Under the pieces are notes generated by a model, which was given only the letters and a program-made list of their open reading frames with translations, was not told where the DNA came from and made no database searches. A program made the translations under genes and the position numbers. Below are positions 42,432 to 50,946 of a DNA stretch of 64,000 nucleotides, piece by piece; within the stretch, counting starts at the first letter, position 1, and every line of letters starts with the position of its first letter. This DNA is from Streptococcus mitis (GTDB lineage Bacteria; Bacillota; Bacilli; Lactobacillales; Streptococcaceae): assembly GCA_001914195.1 (NCBI GenBank), contig MKYF01000001.1, positions 89,021 through 153,020 of the forward strand. The letters are read 5' to 3'.

Positions 42432-43294
42432 ATCCTAAACTCAGGAACTCCTTTCTCGGGTTGATTGAGAGCTTGGATGACTTTCTTAGTATAGTCACTG
42501 ACGATATTGGACAGGTACATATCTTTATCATTGTAGTGGAAGGTGTCTGAGAAAATAGTAAAAAGTTCTCGTTTAATTTTGACAAAAGAGCTGTTTCGAT
42601 TTTCATAGACAATTCTGTCAATAATCGGACGGAAAGGCTCCATAATATCGCTGGCTAGGTTGAATTGATTGAACTGATTGGCATGTTTCAATCCAAACTG
42701 AGTCATACAGCCAGACAAAACAATCTCACGCGCAAACATACTCAAAATCAAGGTGTAGCCATAGTCCAAGGCGGCATTGATATCACTATCTTGCTCACGA
42801 TTAAAATCATTTCCAAACAAGGTGTTGAAATAAATACGAGCTGCGTGTCCCTCACGGTTACTAGGATCAAACAAATCCAACCCATGATAGAGATCAATGA
42901 CTGACTGGCTCTTTTCCAGAAAACCACAACTCCCCAGATAAAAAGCCTGATTGAGAATTTTTTGTGCAATAATGGTGGTCCAGATTTCCGCCTTTACATC
43001 TTCATTCCAAGCAATTTGACGAGAGAGTTGCAAACTGGAATCATGACGACCATAGTAAGGCATTAAATATGCCGTTGGTAAGCGTTTATCATCACAAAAG
43101 ATGACCAGAATATTTTCATCCACCAAGCGCTTTATCAGCATAGTGGAGAGAACAATATCTGTCGTCTCCAAAAGCAGGATGTCCACTTCGGACAGGTGAA
43201 TTAACTCTGTCCGAGAGATATCTTTAAAAATCAAGTGGTTATTCTTGTAGGAAAGTTTAGAGTGCGTATTGACTACAATAGTTCTCCATCCCAT
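42428..43294 (-). CDS. cas1: CRISPR integrase Cas1
   Basis: A 288-residue Cas1 of the type II-A kind (MGWRTIVVNTHSKLSYKNNH). Metal-binding Glu in LVDENI...-type beta domain and catalytic His/Asp regions (MTQFGLKHANQFNQFNLASD) are present. Catalyses spacer integration at the leader-repeat junction. Its ATG overlaps the cas9 stop (TAATG). Confidence 0.97.
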   Translation of the reverse strand: MGWRTIVVNTHSKLSYKNNHLIFKDISRTELIHLSEVDILLLETTDIVLSTMLIKRLVDENILVIFCDDKRLPTAYLMPYYGRHDSSLQLSRQIAWNEDVKAEIWTTIIAQKILNQAFYLGSCGFLEKSQSVIDLYHGLDLFDPSNREGHAARIYFNTLFGNDFNREQDSDINAALDYGYTLILSMFAREIVLSGCMTQFGLKHANQFNQFNLASDIMEPFRPIIDRIVYENRNSSFVKIKRELFTIFSDTFHYNDKDMYLSNIVSDYTKKVIQALNQPEKGVPEFRI

Positions 43295-46200
43295 TAGTCT
43301 TCTCCTAATTTGCTTAAGTCAATCCGAGTCTCGTAGAGACCAGTGATGGATTGGTGGATGAGGGTGGCGTTGAGGAGTGAAGAAGGTGTATAGTCTCTGT
43401 ATCGTGGAATTTTTACTCCCAAGAACTCGAAGTCAGAAGCACTTCCTTGTGAAGTTAACTCGAATAAACCAGCATTTTTACTATTTCTTGGACCAATGAA
43501 ACTGAAACATAACTTTTCGATATCAACTGTTTCCCAATCAATAAATGCTTGTCTGATTCTTTCTCCATTTTTTAATGCGCCTACATACTTATCGTTAAAG
43601 TCAAGTACAGATTCTAAAAGTTTAGCAAAATCATTTCGATGTTTCTCAACATACTCTAAGTGCTCTGGTTCAAGTGTTTTATTAATATTCTTAGCATGAT
43701 ACAAAAGAGTCGTATACTTTTCGGGGATGACCAATTCATTACCTTTATGAATTTCTCCTCGTTTATTGTTTGTCGATAGAATACTTGCCAGTCTTCTTCT
43801 TGTACCATCAGGAAACTCAAACAAACTATATTTAGGTAAAGTAATGGTTGATAGAATTTTTATGTATCCTTTTTCAAGAAGATAGTTTTCTTTGTTCTTT
43901 TCAAAATTTATTTTATCTAAAATAGAGATACCTTGAAATTCAAGAACAGTCTTTTGTTGTTTTTTCGCTCCTTTTTCAATAATAGCTTTAACTAAGACTG
44001 CGTATGAGTTAGAAATACCAGCGTAACCACCGTATTTTCGTGGGTCAAGCCCTTGTTTAATTGGGACAAGATTTTCTTTACTATCTTCTGAAGGTTTAGG
44101 AGATGGATTAGAATTGAACAATCCTCTAGGTTTACCTCTATCTAGACCATGTGTTTGAATCTCTGTCTTCTTCACAATATTCACCTGCGGAAGTGAAAGA
44201 ACTTTTTTGATTGTAGCGAAATCTTTTTCTTTATTCCAAGCGATTTCTCCAGTATCATTGGAGTATTCGATATTCTCTCTTTTTACGATGGTTCCGTCTG
44301 CGTAATGCACCTCTTCTTTAAAGAAGTTCAACAAGTTTGAGTAGAAGAAATACTTTTCAGTTGCTTTTTCAACATCTTTAGGATCTTTGGATCTTGAGAT
44401 GTAGCGCTTAAGATCGTACTTTTGATAGTCACCATAGACGAATTCAGGCTCTAGTTTAGGATATTTCTTAAGGATAGCCTTAGCCACTACTGCATTTAAA
44501 TAGGCATCATGTGCATGGTGGTAGTCATTGATTTCCCGCACCTTATATAACTTAAATTCTTTACGGAAGTTGGAAACTAGATTGGATTTCAAAGTGATAA
44601 TTTTGACCTTACGGTTCTTCTTATCCTTCTCAGTCACTTCTGTATTAAAACGGGCATCCAAAATCTGAGCAACATGTTTTGAGATTTGCCGTGTTTCAAC
44701 TAGTTGGCGTCTGATAAAGCCAACTTTATCTCGCTCATCTAGCCCACCACGTTCAGCCTTGGTTAAATTATTAAATTTACGTTCTGAAATCAATTTGGAA
44801 TCCAGTAATTGTTGCCAAAAAGCTTTTCTTTTTTGAACAACCTCTAAACTTGGAACATTATCAGATTTACCACGATTATCCTTTGAACTAGTCAAGACAC
44901 GGTTGTCTAGAGAATCATCTTTTATAAAAGCCTGTGGGACGATGTGGTCAATGTCATAGCTACTTAGTTGGTTGATGTTAAGAGGTTCCCCAGTGTACAT
45001 ATCCTTCCCATTTTGGAGATAGTAAAGGAAGAGACGGTCGTTTTGCAGTTGAATATTATCTGTTGGATGTTCTTTTAATATATTTGAGTCAAGCCCAGGA
45101 GCTAGATTTTTTAGTGCATCTTCAATGCGTTTATATCTTTGTTGGGAATTCTTTTTCCCTCTGGCAGTTGTCTGATTTTCTCGGGCCATCTCAATCACAA
45201 TGGACTCGGGAGTGTGGCCCATAACTTTGACAAGCTCATCGACAAGCTTGATACTTTGTAAAATTCCCTTTTTAATAGCAGGGCTTCCTGGAAACTCTTG
45301 GACAACTTGTTTCACATCGTTTGTCTTATCAACCACTTGTGCTTTTTGAATAATGTCTTTGAATGAAAATCCGTCATCATTGATTAACTGCATAAAATTA
45401 CGATTGCTGTAGCCGTCATCAATCAAGTAGTCAAGAATTGTTTTACCAGTTTTTTTATCACAGATACCGTTGATTAGCTTAGCAGAGAGTTTTCCCCAAC
45501 CAGTATAATGTCGACGAGTCAGTGCCTTGATCCCTTTTTTATCAAAGAGAGAGTCATATTGAGCAAGGCGTTGCTTGATCATCTCACGATCTTCAAAGAT
45601 AGTTAGTGTGTGGACGATATTTTCAAGAATCTCTTCATTCTTAGGATCATCCATAAACGCTTTATCCTTGATTATTTTGAGTAAATCATGATAAGTAGAA
45701 AGACTAGCGTTAAATTGTTTTTCAATTCCTTTTAGTTCGATTCCATCGTAGCCATCAACATTGTGTAGGTACTGAATGATGTCTTTTTCAGTTACTTTTC
45801 TTTTCTCTTTGAATAATTGATTGACAATTTGCTTCTTTTGCCCACTATCAAGGAATTGATAGTCTCTCAATCCCTCTGCAATAAATTTTACTTTTGTTAA
45901 TTCATTGTAGACAGCAAATGTTTCATACAAGAGACTATGCTTGGGCAAAACTTTTTCCTCTGGCAGATACAAGTCATAGTTAGTTATCTTATTGATGAAG
46001 TCTTCTGCAGAGCTTGTTTGGTCAACAATTTCTTCAAAATTCCAAGGTCGGATTGCTTGGTCAGAGTTTCGAGTAAGCCAAGCAAAATCACCATTGCCAC
46101 GAGCCAATGGGCCAACGTAGTAAGGAATACGGAAAGTCAAGATTTTCTCAATCTTTTCTTTATTTTCTTGCAGAAATGGATAATGTTCTCCTTGCCGACG

Positions 46201-47472
46201 GATAATGGCATTCATTTCTTGAAGATGAATTTGATGAGGAATAGAACCGTTATCAAAGGAGCGTTGTTTTCTCAAGAAATCTTCACGTTCGATTTTATCA
46301 AGGAAATAATCTACTCCTTCAAATTTAGAAAGAAGATTTTTGATGTATTTGTAAAATGCTTCTTGAGTGGTTTTGCCATCTATATACCCAGCATACCCAT
46401 CTTTAGATTGGTCAGAGAAAAATTCATCATATTTTTCTTGAATATTGTTTTGGATGAATTGTTTTAAAGACGCTAAGTCTTTTTGGTGGTTTTCATAGCG
46501 CTCAATCATAGATGCTGATAGTGGAGCCTTGGTTGAAGGATCTGTGACAGTTAAGATTCCTGAGAGAAGAATGGCATCATAGAGTTTTTTAGCCACTAGG
46601 AAAAGGTCTGCAAAGTCATCTCCAATTTGTCCGAGTAAGTTTTCCAAATCCTCATCATAGGTATCTTTAGAGAATTGTAGTGGAGCTTTTTCTTCCAAGT
46701 CAAAGTGTTTTTTAAACTCAGCTTGATTTCCTACAATTAACTTGAGAAATTCTGAAAATAGACCAGTGGGTTTTTCATAAGCAAAGAGTTTTAGAATGCG
46801 TTCTCTCTTAGCAGATTTACTAATTTTATCAGTAAAAATTGCTTCTACTTGTGCATTTTGTCCACTAAGTGAACTTCCTTCAAAGGTGTTGTCGTAAATG
46901 CTTATAAACTCGCTAAAGATTTTTTGGATATCATTGTTTTTAATATCGAAAGATTCTTCATACAAAAAATGTCCGCGGTATTTAATCATATGCGCTAATG
47001 CTAGATAGATCAAGCGTAAGTCAGTTTTTTCTTTTGAGTCCGCCAGATGTTTTCTCAAATGATAGATAGTTGGAAATTTCTTGTGATATTCTTTTTCTTC
47101 TGCCAAGGTAGCAAAAATAGGATATTTACTTCCTCTTTTATCCTCAGGAACTAAGAAGGAGTCATCTAATCGATGGAAGAAACTACTATCTACCTTGCTC
47201 ATTTCTTCAGAAAAGATTTCTTGAAGATAGCGAAGACGATTTTTTCGACGAGTATGGCGACGGCGTGCTGTTCGTTTGAGACGTCTATCTTCAGCAGTAG
47301 TTCCTTCATCAAATAATAAAGCTCCAATTAGATTTTTCTTGATAAAGTGTTTATCAGCATTGCCTAGAACTTTCATCTTTTTCGATGGCACCTTATAGTC
47401 ATCCGTAATGACGGCCCATCCAACGCTGTTTGTTCCGATATCGAGTCCGATAGAGTAGGATTTGTTGCTCAT
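43294..47472 (-). CDS. cas9: CRISPR effector nuclease Cas9 (type II-A)
   Basis: A 1392-residue RNA-guided DNA nuclease, intact. RuvC-I Asp at 11 (SIGLDIGTNS), an Arg-rich bridge helix (about 60-80), RuvC-II Glu at 761 (IVIEMARENQ), HNH His at about 843 (YDIDHIVPQ) and RuvC-III His/Asp at about 986/989 (YHHAHDAYLNA) are all present. The C-terminal PAM-interacting end reads GVKIPRYRDYTPSSLL, like the S. thermophilus CRISPR3 enzyme and unlike SpyCas9. An aaaaggag Shine-Dalgarno precedes it. First gene of cas9-cas1-cas2-csn2. Confidence 0.99.
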   Translation of the reverse strand: MSNKSYSIGLDIGTNSVGWAVITDDYKVPSKKMKVLGNADKHFIKKNLIGALLFDEGTTAEDRRLKRTARRRHTRRKNRLRYLQEIFSEEMSKVDSSFFHRLDDSFLVPEDKRGSKYPIFATLAEEKEYHKKFPTIYHLRKHLADSKEKTDLRLIYLALAHMIKYRGHFLYEESFDIKNNDIQKIFSEFISIYDNTFEGSSLSGQNAQVEAIFTDKISKSAKRERILKLFAYEKPTGLFSEFLKLIVGNQAEFKKHFDLEEKAPLQFSKDTYDEDLENLLGQIGDDFADLFLVAKKLYDAILLSGILTVTDPSTKAPLSASMIERYENHQKDLASLKQFIQNNIQEKYDEFFSDQSKDGYAGYIDGKTTQEAFYKYIKNLLSKFEGVDYFLDKIEREDFLRKQRSFDNGSIPHQIHLQEMNAIIRRQGEHYPFLQENKEKIEKILTFRIPYYVGPLARGNGDFAWLTRNSDQAIRPWNFEEIVDQTSSAEDFINKITNYDLYLPEEKVLPKHSLLYETFAVYNELTKVKFIAEGLRDYQFLDSGQKKQIVNQLFKEKRKVTEKDIIQYLHNVDGYDGIELKGIEKQFNASLSTYHDLLKIIKDKAFMDDPKNEEILENIVHTLTIFEDREMIKQRLAQYDSLFDKKGIKALTRRHYTGWGKLSAKLINGICDKKTGKTILDYLIDDGYSNRNFMQLINDDGFSFKDIIQKAQVVDKTNDVKQVVQEFPGSPAIKKGILQSIKLVDELVKVMGHTPESIVIEMARENQTTARGKKNSQQRYKRIEDALKNLAPGLDSNILKEHPTDNIQLQNDRLFLYYLQNGKDMYTGEPLNINQLSSYDIDHIVPQAFIKDDSLDNRVLTSSKDNRGKSDNVPSLEVVQKRKAFWQQLLDSKLISERKFNNLTKAERGGLDERDKVGFIRRQLVETRQISKHVAQILDARFNTEVTEKDKKNRKVKIITLKSNLVSNFRKEFKLYKVREINDYHHAHDAYLNAVVAKAILKKYPKLEPEFVYGDYQKYDLKRYISRSKDPKDVEKATEKYFFYSNLLNFFKEEVHYADGTIVKRENIEYSNDTGEIAWNKEKDFATIKKVLSLPQVNIVKKTEIQTHGLDRGKPRGLFNSNPSPKPSEDSKENLVPIKQGLDPRKYGGYAGISNSYAVLVKAIIEKGAKKQQKTVLEFQGISILDKINFEKNKENYLLEKGYIKILSTITLPKYSLFEFPDGTRRRLASILSTNNKRGEIHKGNELVIPEKYTTLLYHAKNINKTLEPEHLEYVEKHRNDFAKLLESVLDFNDKYVGALKNGERIRQAFIDWETVDIEKLCFSFIGPRNSKNAGLFELTSQGSASDFEFLGVKIPRYRDYTPSSLLNATLIHQSITGLYETRIDLSKLGED

Positions 47473-47575
47473 TTAGTGTTCTCCTTTTATTAAGTTTTTT
47501 GTTAGTAAATGATAATACAATACTTTCAGATGAATTTCTAACATAAAATATTATTCCATTTTATTTACATTTCTC

Positions 47576-47705
47576 TTGCTAATTTTAAAAGAATAATATA
47601 CAATACAAGTGTTGGAACTATTCGAAACAACACAGCAAAGTTAAAATAAGGCTTTGTCCGTACACAACTTGAAAAAGTGCGCACCGATTCGGTGCTTTTT
47701 TGTTT
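47576..47705 (+). ncRNA. tracrRNA with its promoter
   Basis: -35 TTGCTA (47576-47581) and -10 TACAAT (47599-47604) are 17 bp apart; transcription should start near 47611. The anti-repeat ggaactattcgaaacaac (from 47614) matches the CRISPR repeat with one C-to-T change, which still allows a G-U pair with crRNA. Then come the nexus (aaggctttgtccgt), a small hairpin (aacttgaaaaagt) and the terminator hairpin gcaccgattcggtgc with a T-run. It is divergent to cas9, as in S. pyogenes. The rest of 47473-47894 has no gene. Confidence 0.95.
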
Positions 47706-47838
47706 TACTATACTAATTTATTCTACTCTTATTTTAATGAAAAAACAAATACAAGTATAGCGTTTTCATTAGTTTTTATGAAACAGGTAGATTCAAGTAG
47801 AGAATTTACTTAATTTATGTGTGGCTAATCTTGATATA

Positions 47839-47881
47839 TAAAGAAGAACTAGGATAATTAAGCATCCTAGTTCTTCTTTAT
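47839..47881. terminator. Strong hairpin downstream of galU
   Basis: The arms aaagaagaactaggat and atcctagttcttcttt are perfect around an 8-nt loop. It ends galU on the minus strand and insulates the CRISPR locus. Confidence 0.9.
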
Positions 47882-47894
47882 ATAAATGATTTTG

Positions 47895-48794
47895 TTATTC
47901 CTTCTCAGCCAATTCTTTTCCGAGTTGGATGATGTAATCTTTCAAGTCATCTTTGACTTGTGGGTGCTTGAGGGCGTAGTCAATAGATGTTTTCATAAAG
48001 CCAAACTTATCGCCAACGTCGTAACGAGCTCCTGTAAATTCACGGGCAAAAACACGCTGTGTTTTATTGAGTGTATCAATAGCATCAGTAAGTTGGATTT
48101 CATTTCCAGCACCAGGAGTTTGATTTTCTAAGATATCAAAAATCTCAGGTGTGAGTAGATAGCGACCGATGATTGCCAAATCACTTGGTGCATCTTCGGG
48201 AGCTGGTTTTTCTACGAAAGTTTCAACGCTATAGAGTCCATTACTTCCTTCACCCTGAGGAGCGATAACCCCGTATGATGAAACGTCTTCGTGTGGCACA
48301 GGCATGACAGCAATGGTTGATGCGTGTGTCTTTTCGTAATCATTCATCAGTTGTTTTGTCAAAGGAACGGCATTCTCATTTGTGATGTCCATAAGGTCAT
48401 CACCCAGCATAACAACGAAGGGCTCATTCCCTACAAAAGCTTTGGCTTGTAGGACAGCGTCTCCAAGACCACGAGGGTGAGTTTGGCGAATGAAATGGAG
48501 GCGCATACCAGTTGCTTCATCTACCAATTTTAACAAATCTGTTTTGCCTTTTTCCTTAAGATTGTATTCAAGCTCAAAGTTTGAGTCAAAGTGGTCCTCA
48601 ATAGAACGTTTTGATTTACCAGTGACAACTAGAATATCTTCAATACCTGATTTGAGAGCCTCTTCTACGATAAATTGGATAGTTGGTTTGTCCACAATTG
48701 GCAACATTTCTTTGGCAAGTGCCTTAGTTGCTGGTAAAAATCGAGTTCCGAGTCCAGCGGCAGGGATGACTGCCTTTCTAACTTTTGATGTCAT
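47895..48794 (-). CDS. galU: UTP-glucose-1-phosphate uridylyltransferase
   Basis: A 299-residue nucleotidyltransferase making UDP-glucose for capsule, lipoteichoic and glycolipid synthesis. The N-terminal signature AAGLGTRFLPATKALAKEML is present. It lies 21 bp after gpsA in one operon, as in pneumococcus. Confidence 0.97.
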   Translation of the reverse strand: MTSKVRKAVIPAAGLGTRFLPATKALAKEMLPIVDKPTIQFIVEEALKSGIEDILVVTGKSKRSIEDHFDSNFELEYNLKEKGKTDLLKLVDEATGMRLHFIRQTHPRGLGDAVLQAKAFVGNEPFVVMLGDDLMDITNENAVPLTKQLMNDYEKTHASTIAVMPVPHEDVSSYGVIAPQGEGSNGLYSVETFVEKPAPEDAPSDLAIIGRYLLTPEIFDILENQTPGAGNEIQLTDAIDTLNKTQRVFAREFTGARYDVGDKFGFMKTSIDYALKHPQVKDDLKDYIIQLGKELAEKE

Positions 48795-48815
48795 AAGAAT
48801 CCTTTCTTTAGAGGG

Positions 48816-49832
48816 TTAAGACCACTCATTTTCTGCTTTAAATTCATTGTTCATGATGTCGTAAATGGCATCTTTGATATTGGTTCCGTGGTAGATAACT
48901 TGGTAAATGGCCTGTGTAATGGGCATATAGACTCCAAGTTCTTGCGCTAGTTCATAGGCTGCTCGAGTTGTTGAAATTCCTTCAATCACCATGCCCATAT
49001 TGGCTTCGATATCAGCTAGGGATTCTCCGCGACCAAGGGCATCTCCAGCTCTCCAGTTGCGAGAGTGGATGGAGGTTCCCGTTACGATCAAATCTCCCAC
49101 ACCAGATAAGCCACTATAGGTCAATGGACTGGCCCCGAGTGCTACCCCTAGGCGGGTAATTTCTGCCAAGCCTCGAGCGATGATGGCTGCCTTAGCATTG
49201 TCACCAAATCCCAGACCATGTAAAGCTCCGGCACCGACAGCAATAATATTTTTAAGAGCACCAGCAGTTTCAACTCCAATAACATCCGTATTGGTATAAA
49301 GTCGGAAGTAGTGATTACTAAAGAGCTCTTGAACGTATTGAGCTGTTTGTAAATCTTTAGAAGCAGCAGTGATTAAAGTCAGGTCACGTACAATGGTCTC
49401 TTCTGCATGGCTAGGTCCTGAGACAACGACGATATCACTGCGGAGATGTTCAGGAATTTCTTCTTCAAGGATGGTTGATAATCGTTTATGGCTATCAGGC
49501 TCTAATCCCTTTGAAGCGTGCATGATGATAGCCTTATGGTCCAAGGTTTTTGCAACTTGTTGGGCAACAAGTCGTGTCACTTTTGTTGGGACAACAAACA
49601 AAATCGCATCTACATCTTTTAATGCCTCTGCTAAGTCGGTGTAGGCAATGATATTTTCATCTAGAACGACATCTTTAAAGTAGTGCTTGTTAGTATGATA
49701 GGTATTAATTTCATTAATTTGCTCGGGAAGATTTCCCCAAATACGTACCTCGTGTCCATTGTCATTTAAGACTTGTGAAAGGGCAGTTCCCCAAGAACCA
49801 GGCCCCAAGACGGCGACGGTTTGTTTTTCCAT
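48816..49832 (-). CDS. gpsA: Glycerol-3-phosphate dehydrogenase [NAD(P)+]
   Basis: A 338-residue enzyme reducing dihydroxyacetone phosphate to glycerol-3-phosphate for phospholipid synthesis. A Rossmann motif (VLGPGSWGTAL) and the catalytic-domain stretch GALKNIIAVGAGALHG (Lys) are visible. An aaggagg Shine-Dalgarno is present. Confidence 0.97.
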   Translation of the reverse strand: MEKQTVAVLGPGSWGTALSQVLNDNGHEVRIWGNLPEQINEINTYHTNKHYFKDVVLDENIIAYTDLAEALKDVDAILFVVPTKVTRLVAQQVAKTLDHKAIIMHASKGLEPDSHKRLSTILEEEIPEHLRSDIVVVSGPSHAEETIVRDLTLITAASKDLQTAQYVQELFSNHYFRLYTNTDVIGVETAGALKNIIAVGAGALHGLGFGDNAKAAIIARGLAEITRLGVALGASPLTYSGLSGVGDLIVTGTSIHSRNWRAGDALGRGESLADIEANMGMVIEGISTTRAAYELAQELGVYMPITQAIYQVIYHGTNIKDAIYDIMNNEFKAENEWS

Positions 49833-49935
49833 GATTTCCTCCTTAATAGAGTTCTCTTTTTATTTTATCACATTCTAGGGGATTTTGCACTTGCATTGCT
49901 GGGGGATGGTGTCTTTGTGACTTGAAAAATACACA

Positions 49936-49977
49936 AAAACCGAGACGAAGGGATAGACTCTTAGTCTCGGTTTTGAT
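49936..49977 (-). terminator. Terminator downstream of the small membrane gene
   Basis: The arms aaaaccgagac (49937-49947) and gtctcggtttt (49965-49975) are perfect with a 17-nt loop; A/T-rich flanks on both sides. Confidence 0.8.
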
Positions 49978-49999
49978 ATTCATTAAAGAATAGCTCGGT

Positions 50000-50245
50000 T
50001 TATTTCAATTGATCTGTAATGTCTTTTGACAGTAACATTCCTAGATGATAAGTTTTATTGATGTAAGCAATGACATCATTGATATTTTCAGTCGTTTGAA
50101 TTTTCTCTTTGATGTTAGCTCTAAATGTTTCATCCTTTAAAAGTTGTTCTTGGTAGAGTCTTTGAAGTCGTTCTTTTTCGTACTTATTGAGCAGAAAAAG
50201 GAACACCAAGCTAATCACAACGAGGATATAAGCATATTGGCTCAT
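50000..50245 (-). CDS. Small membrane-anchored protein (81 aa)
   Basis: One N-terminal membrane helix (AYILVVISLVFLFLLNKY) and a charged helical domain ending DITDQLK. The frame extends to 50317, but a gggagata Shine-Dalgarno selects the ATG of MSQYAYIL at 50245. Not recognised. On the minus strand it lies downstream of the hairpin array. Confidence 0.65.
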   Translation of the reverse strand: MSQYAYILVVISLVFLFLLNKYEKERLQRLYQEQLLKDETFRANIKEKIQTTENINDVIAYINKTYHLGMLLSKDITDQLK

Positions 50246-50349
50246 AGAATATCTCCCTGTATGATAAAGAAGTAGTAGTGAGTAAGTTGAATTAGTCAAT
50301 TCAAAATAGCAGAACAAGTCAGCAAAACTTGATAAGATTTTTGATAGAC

Positions 50350-50940
50350 CTCTAAACCAAAGTCCGTATAGGATTTGGCGTTAGTTACTTAGACTGCTTT
50401 ACAATCAAGTAACTTGAAGATTACGACATGAACCTAACCAAATCGATATTATTTGGTTAGGTGAATTAGTAAAGCGTTTAGACAAGTATCTCTAATTACG
50501 ACGTAAAGAAACATAAATCGATAATATTTATGTTTCTTTACTAGTGAAGCAGTTAGCTAGTCCGCATATAAGCGACTAGCGTCTAACAATTAGGAACTTT
50601 AGTTCCAATAACTTTAAGATTACGACGTTTTAGGACATAAATCGATCATATTTATGTCCTAAAACTAGTGAAGAGCCTAGCCAAATACCTGATAGGCTTT
50701 GGCGTTAGTTACTTAGATTGCTTAACAATCAAGTAATTAAAAGATTACGACATGAACCAAACCAAATCGATATTATTTAGTTTGGTGAATTAGTAAAGTG
50801 TTTAGGCAAGTATCTCTGGTTACGACGTCATGGTTTCTAAATCGATTATATTTAGAAACCATGACTAGTGAAGCAGTTAGCTAGTTCGCATATAAGCGGC
50901 TAGCGTCTAACAATTAGGAACTTTAGTTCCAATTGTTAGT
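50350..50940. repeat. 324-bp tandem duplication of hairpin modules
   Basis: Two copies with an exact 324-bp offset (about 50350-50616 and 50674-50940), each made of diverged modules that share GCGTYTA-like starts, TTACGAC before and TAGTGAA or TTAGTAAA after a hairpin. Five hairpins have stems of 12-16 bp around a CGATNNT loop: 50432-50462, 50503-50541, 50627-50665, 50756-50786 and 50827-50865. Three stems are perfect 16-mers of different sequence. Other hairpins (e.g. gctagtccgc...gcgactagc) lie between. No ORF is credible on either strand. Not a BOX or RUP element; origin unknown. Confidence 0.8.
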
Positions 50941-50946
50941 ACTGAA

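Noticed and set aside
47700..47838. Additional RNA or gene between tracrRNA and galU terminator
   Set aside because: AT-rich, no ORF, no clear hairpin or promoter pair.
50350..50940. Integron attC-like sites (GCGTCTAACAATTA resembles attC core ends)
   Set aside because: No integrase, no cassettes, and the hairpins lack the imperfect extrahelical-base layout of attC; the similarity is probably chance.
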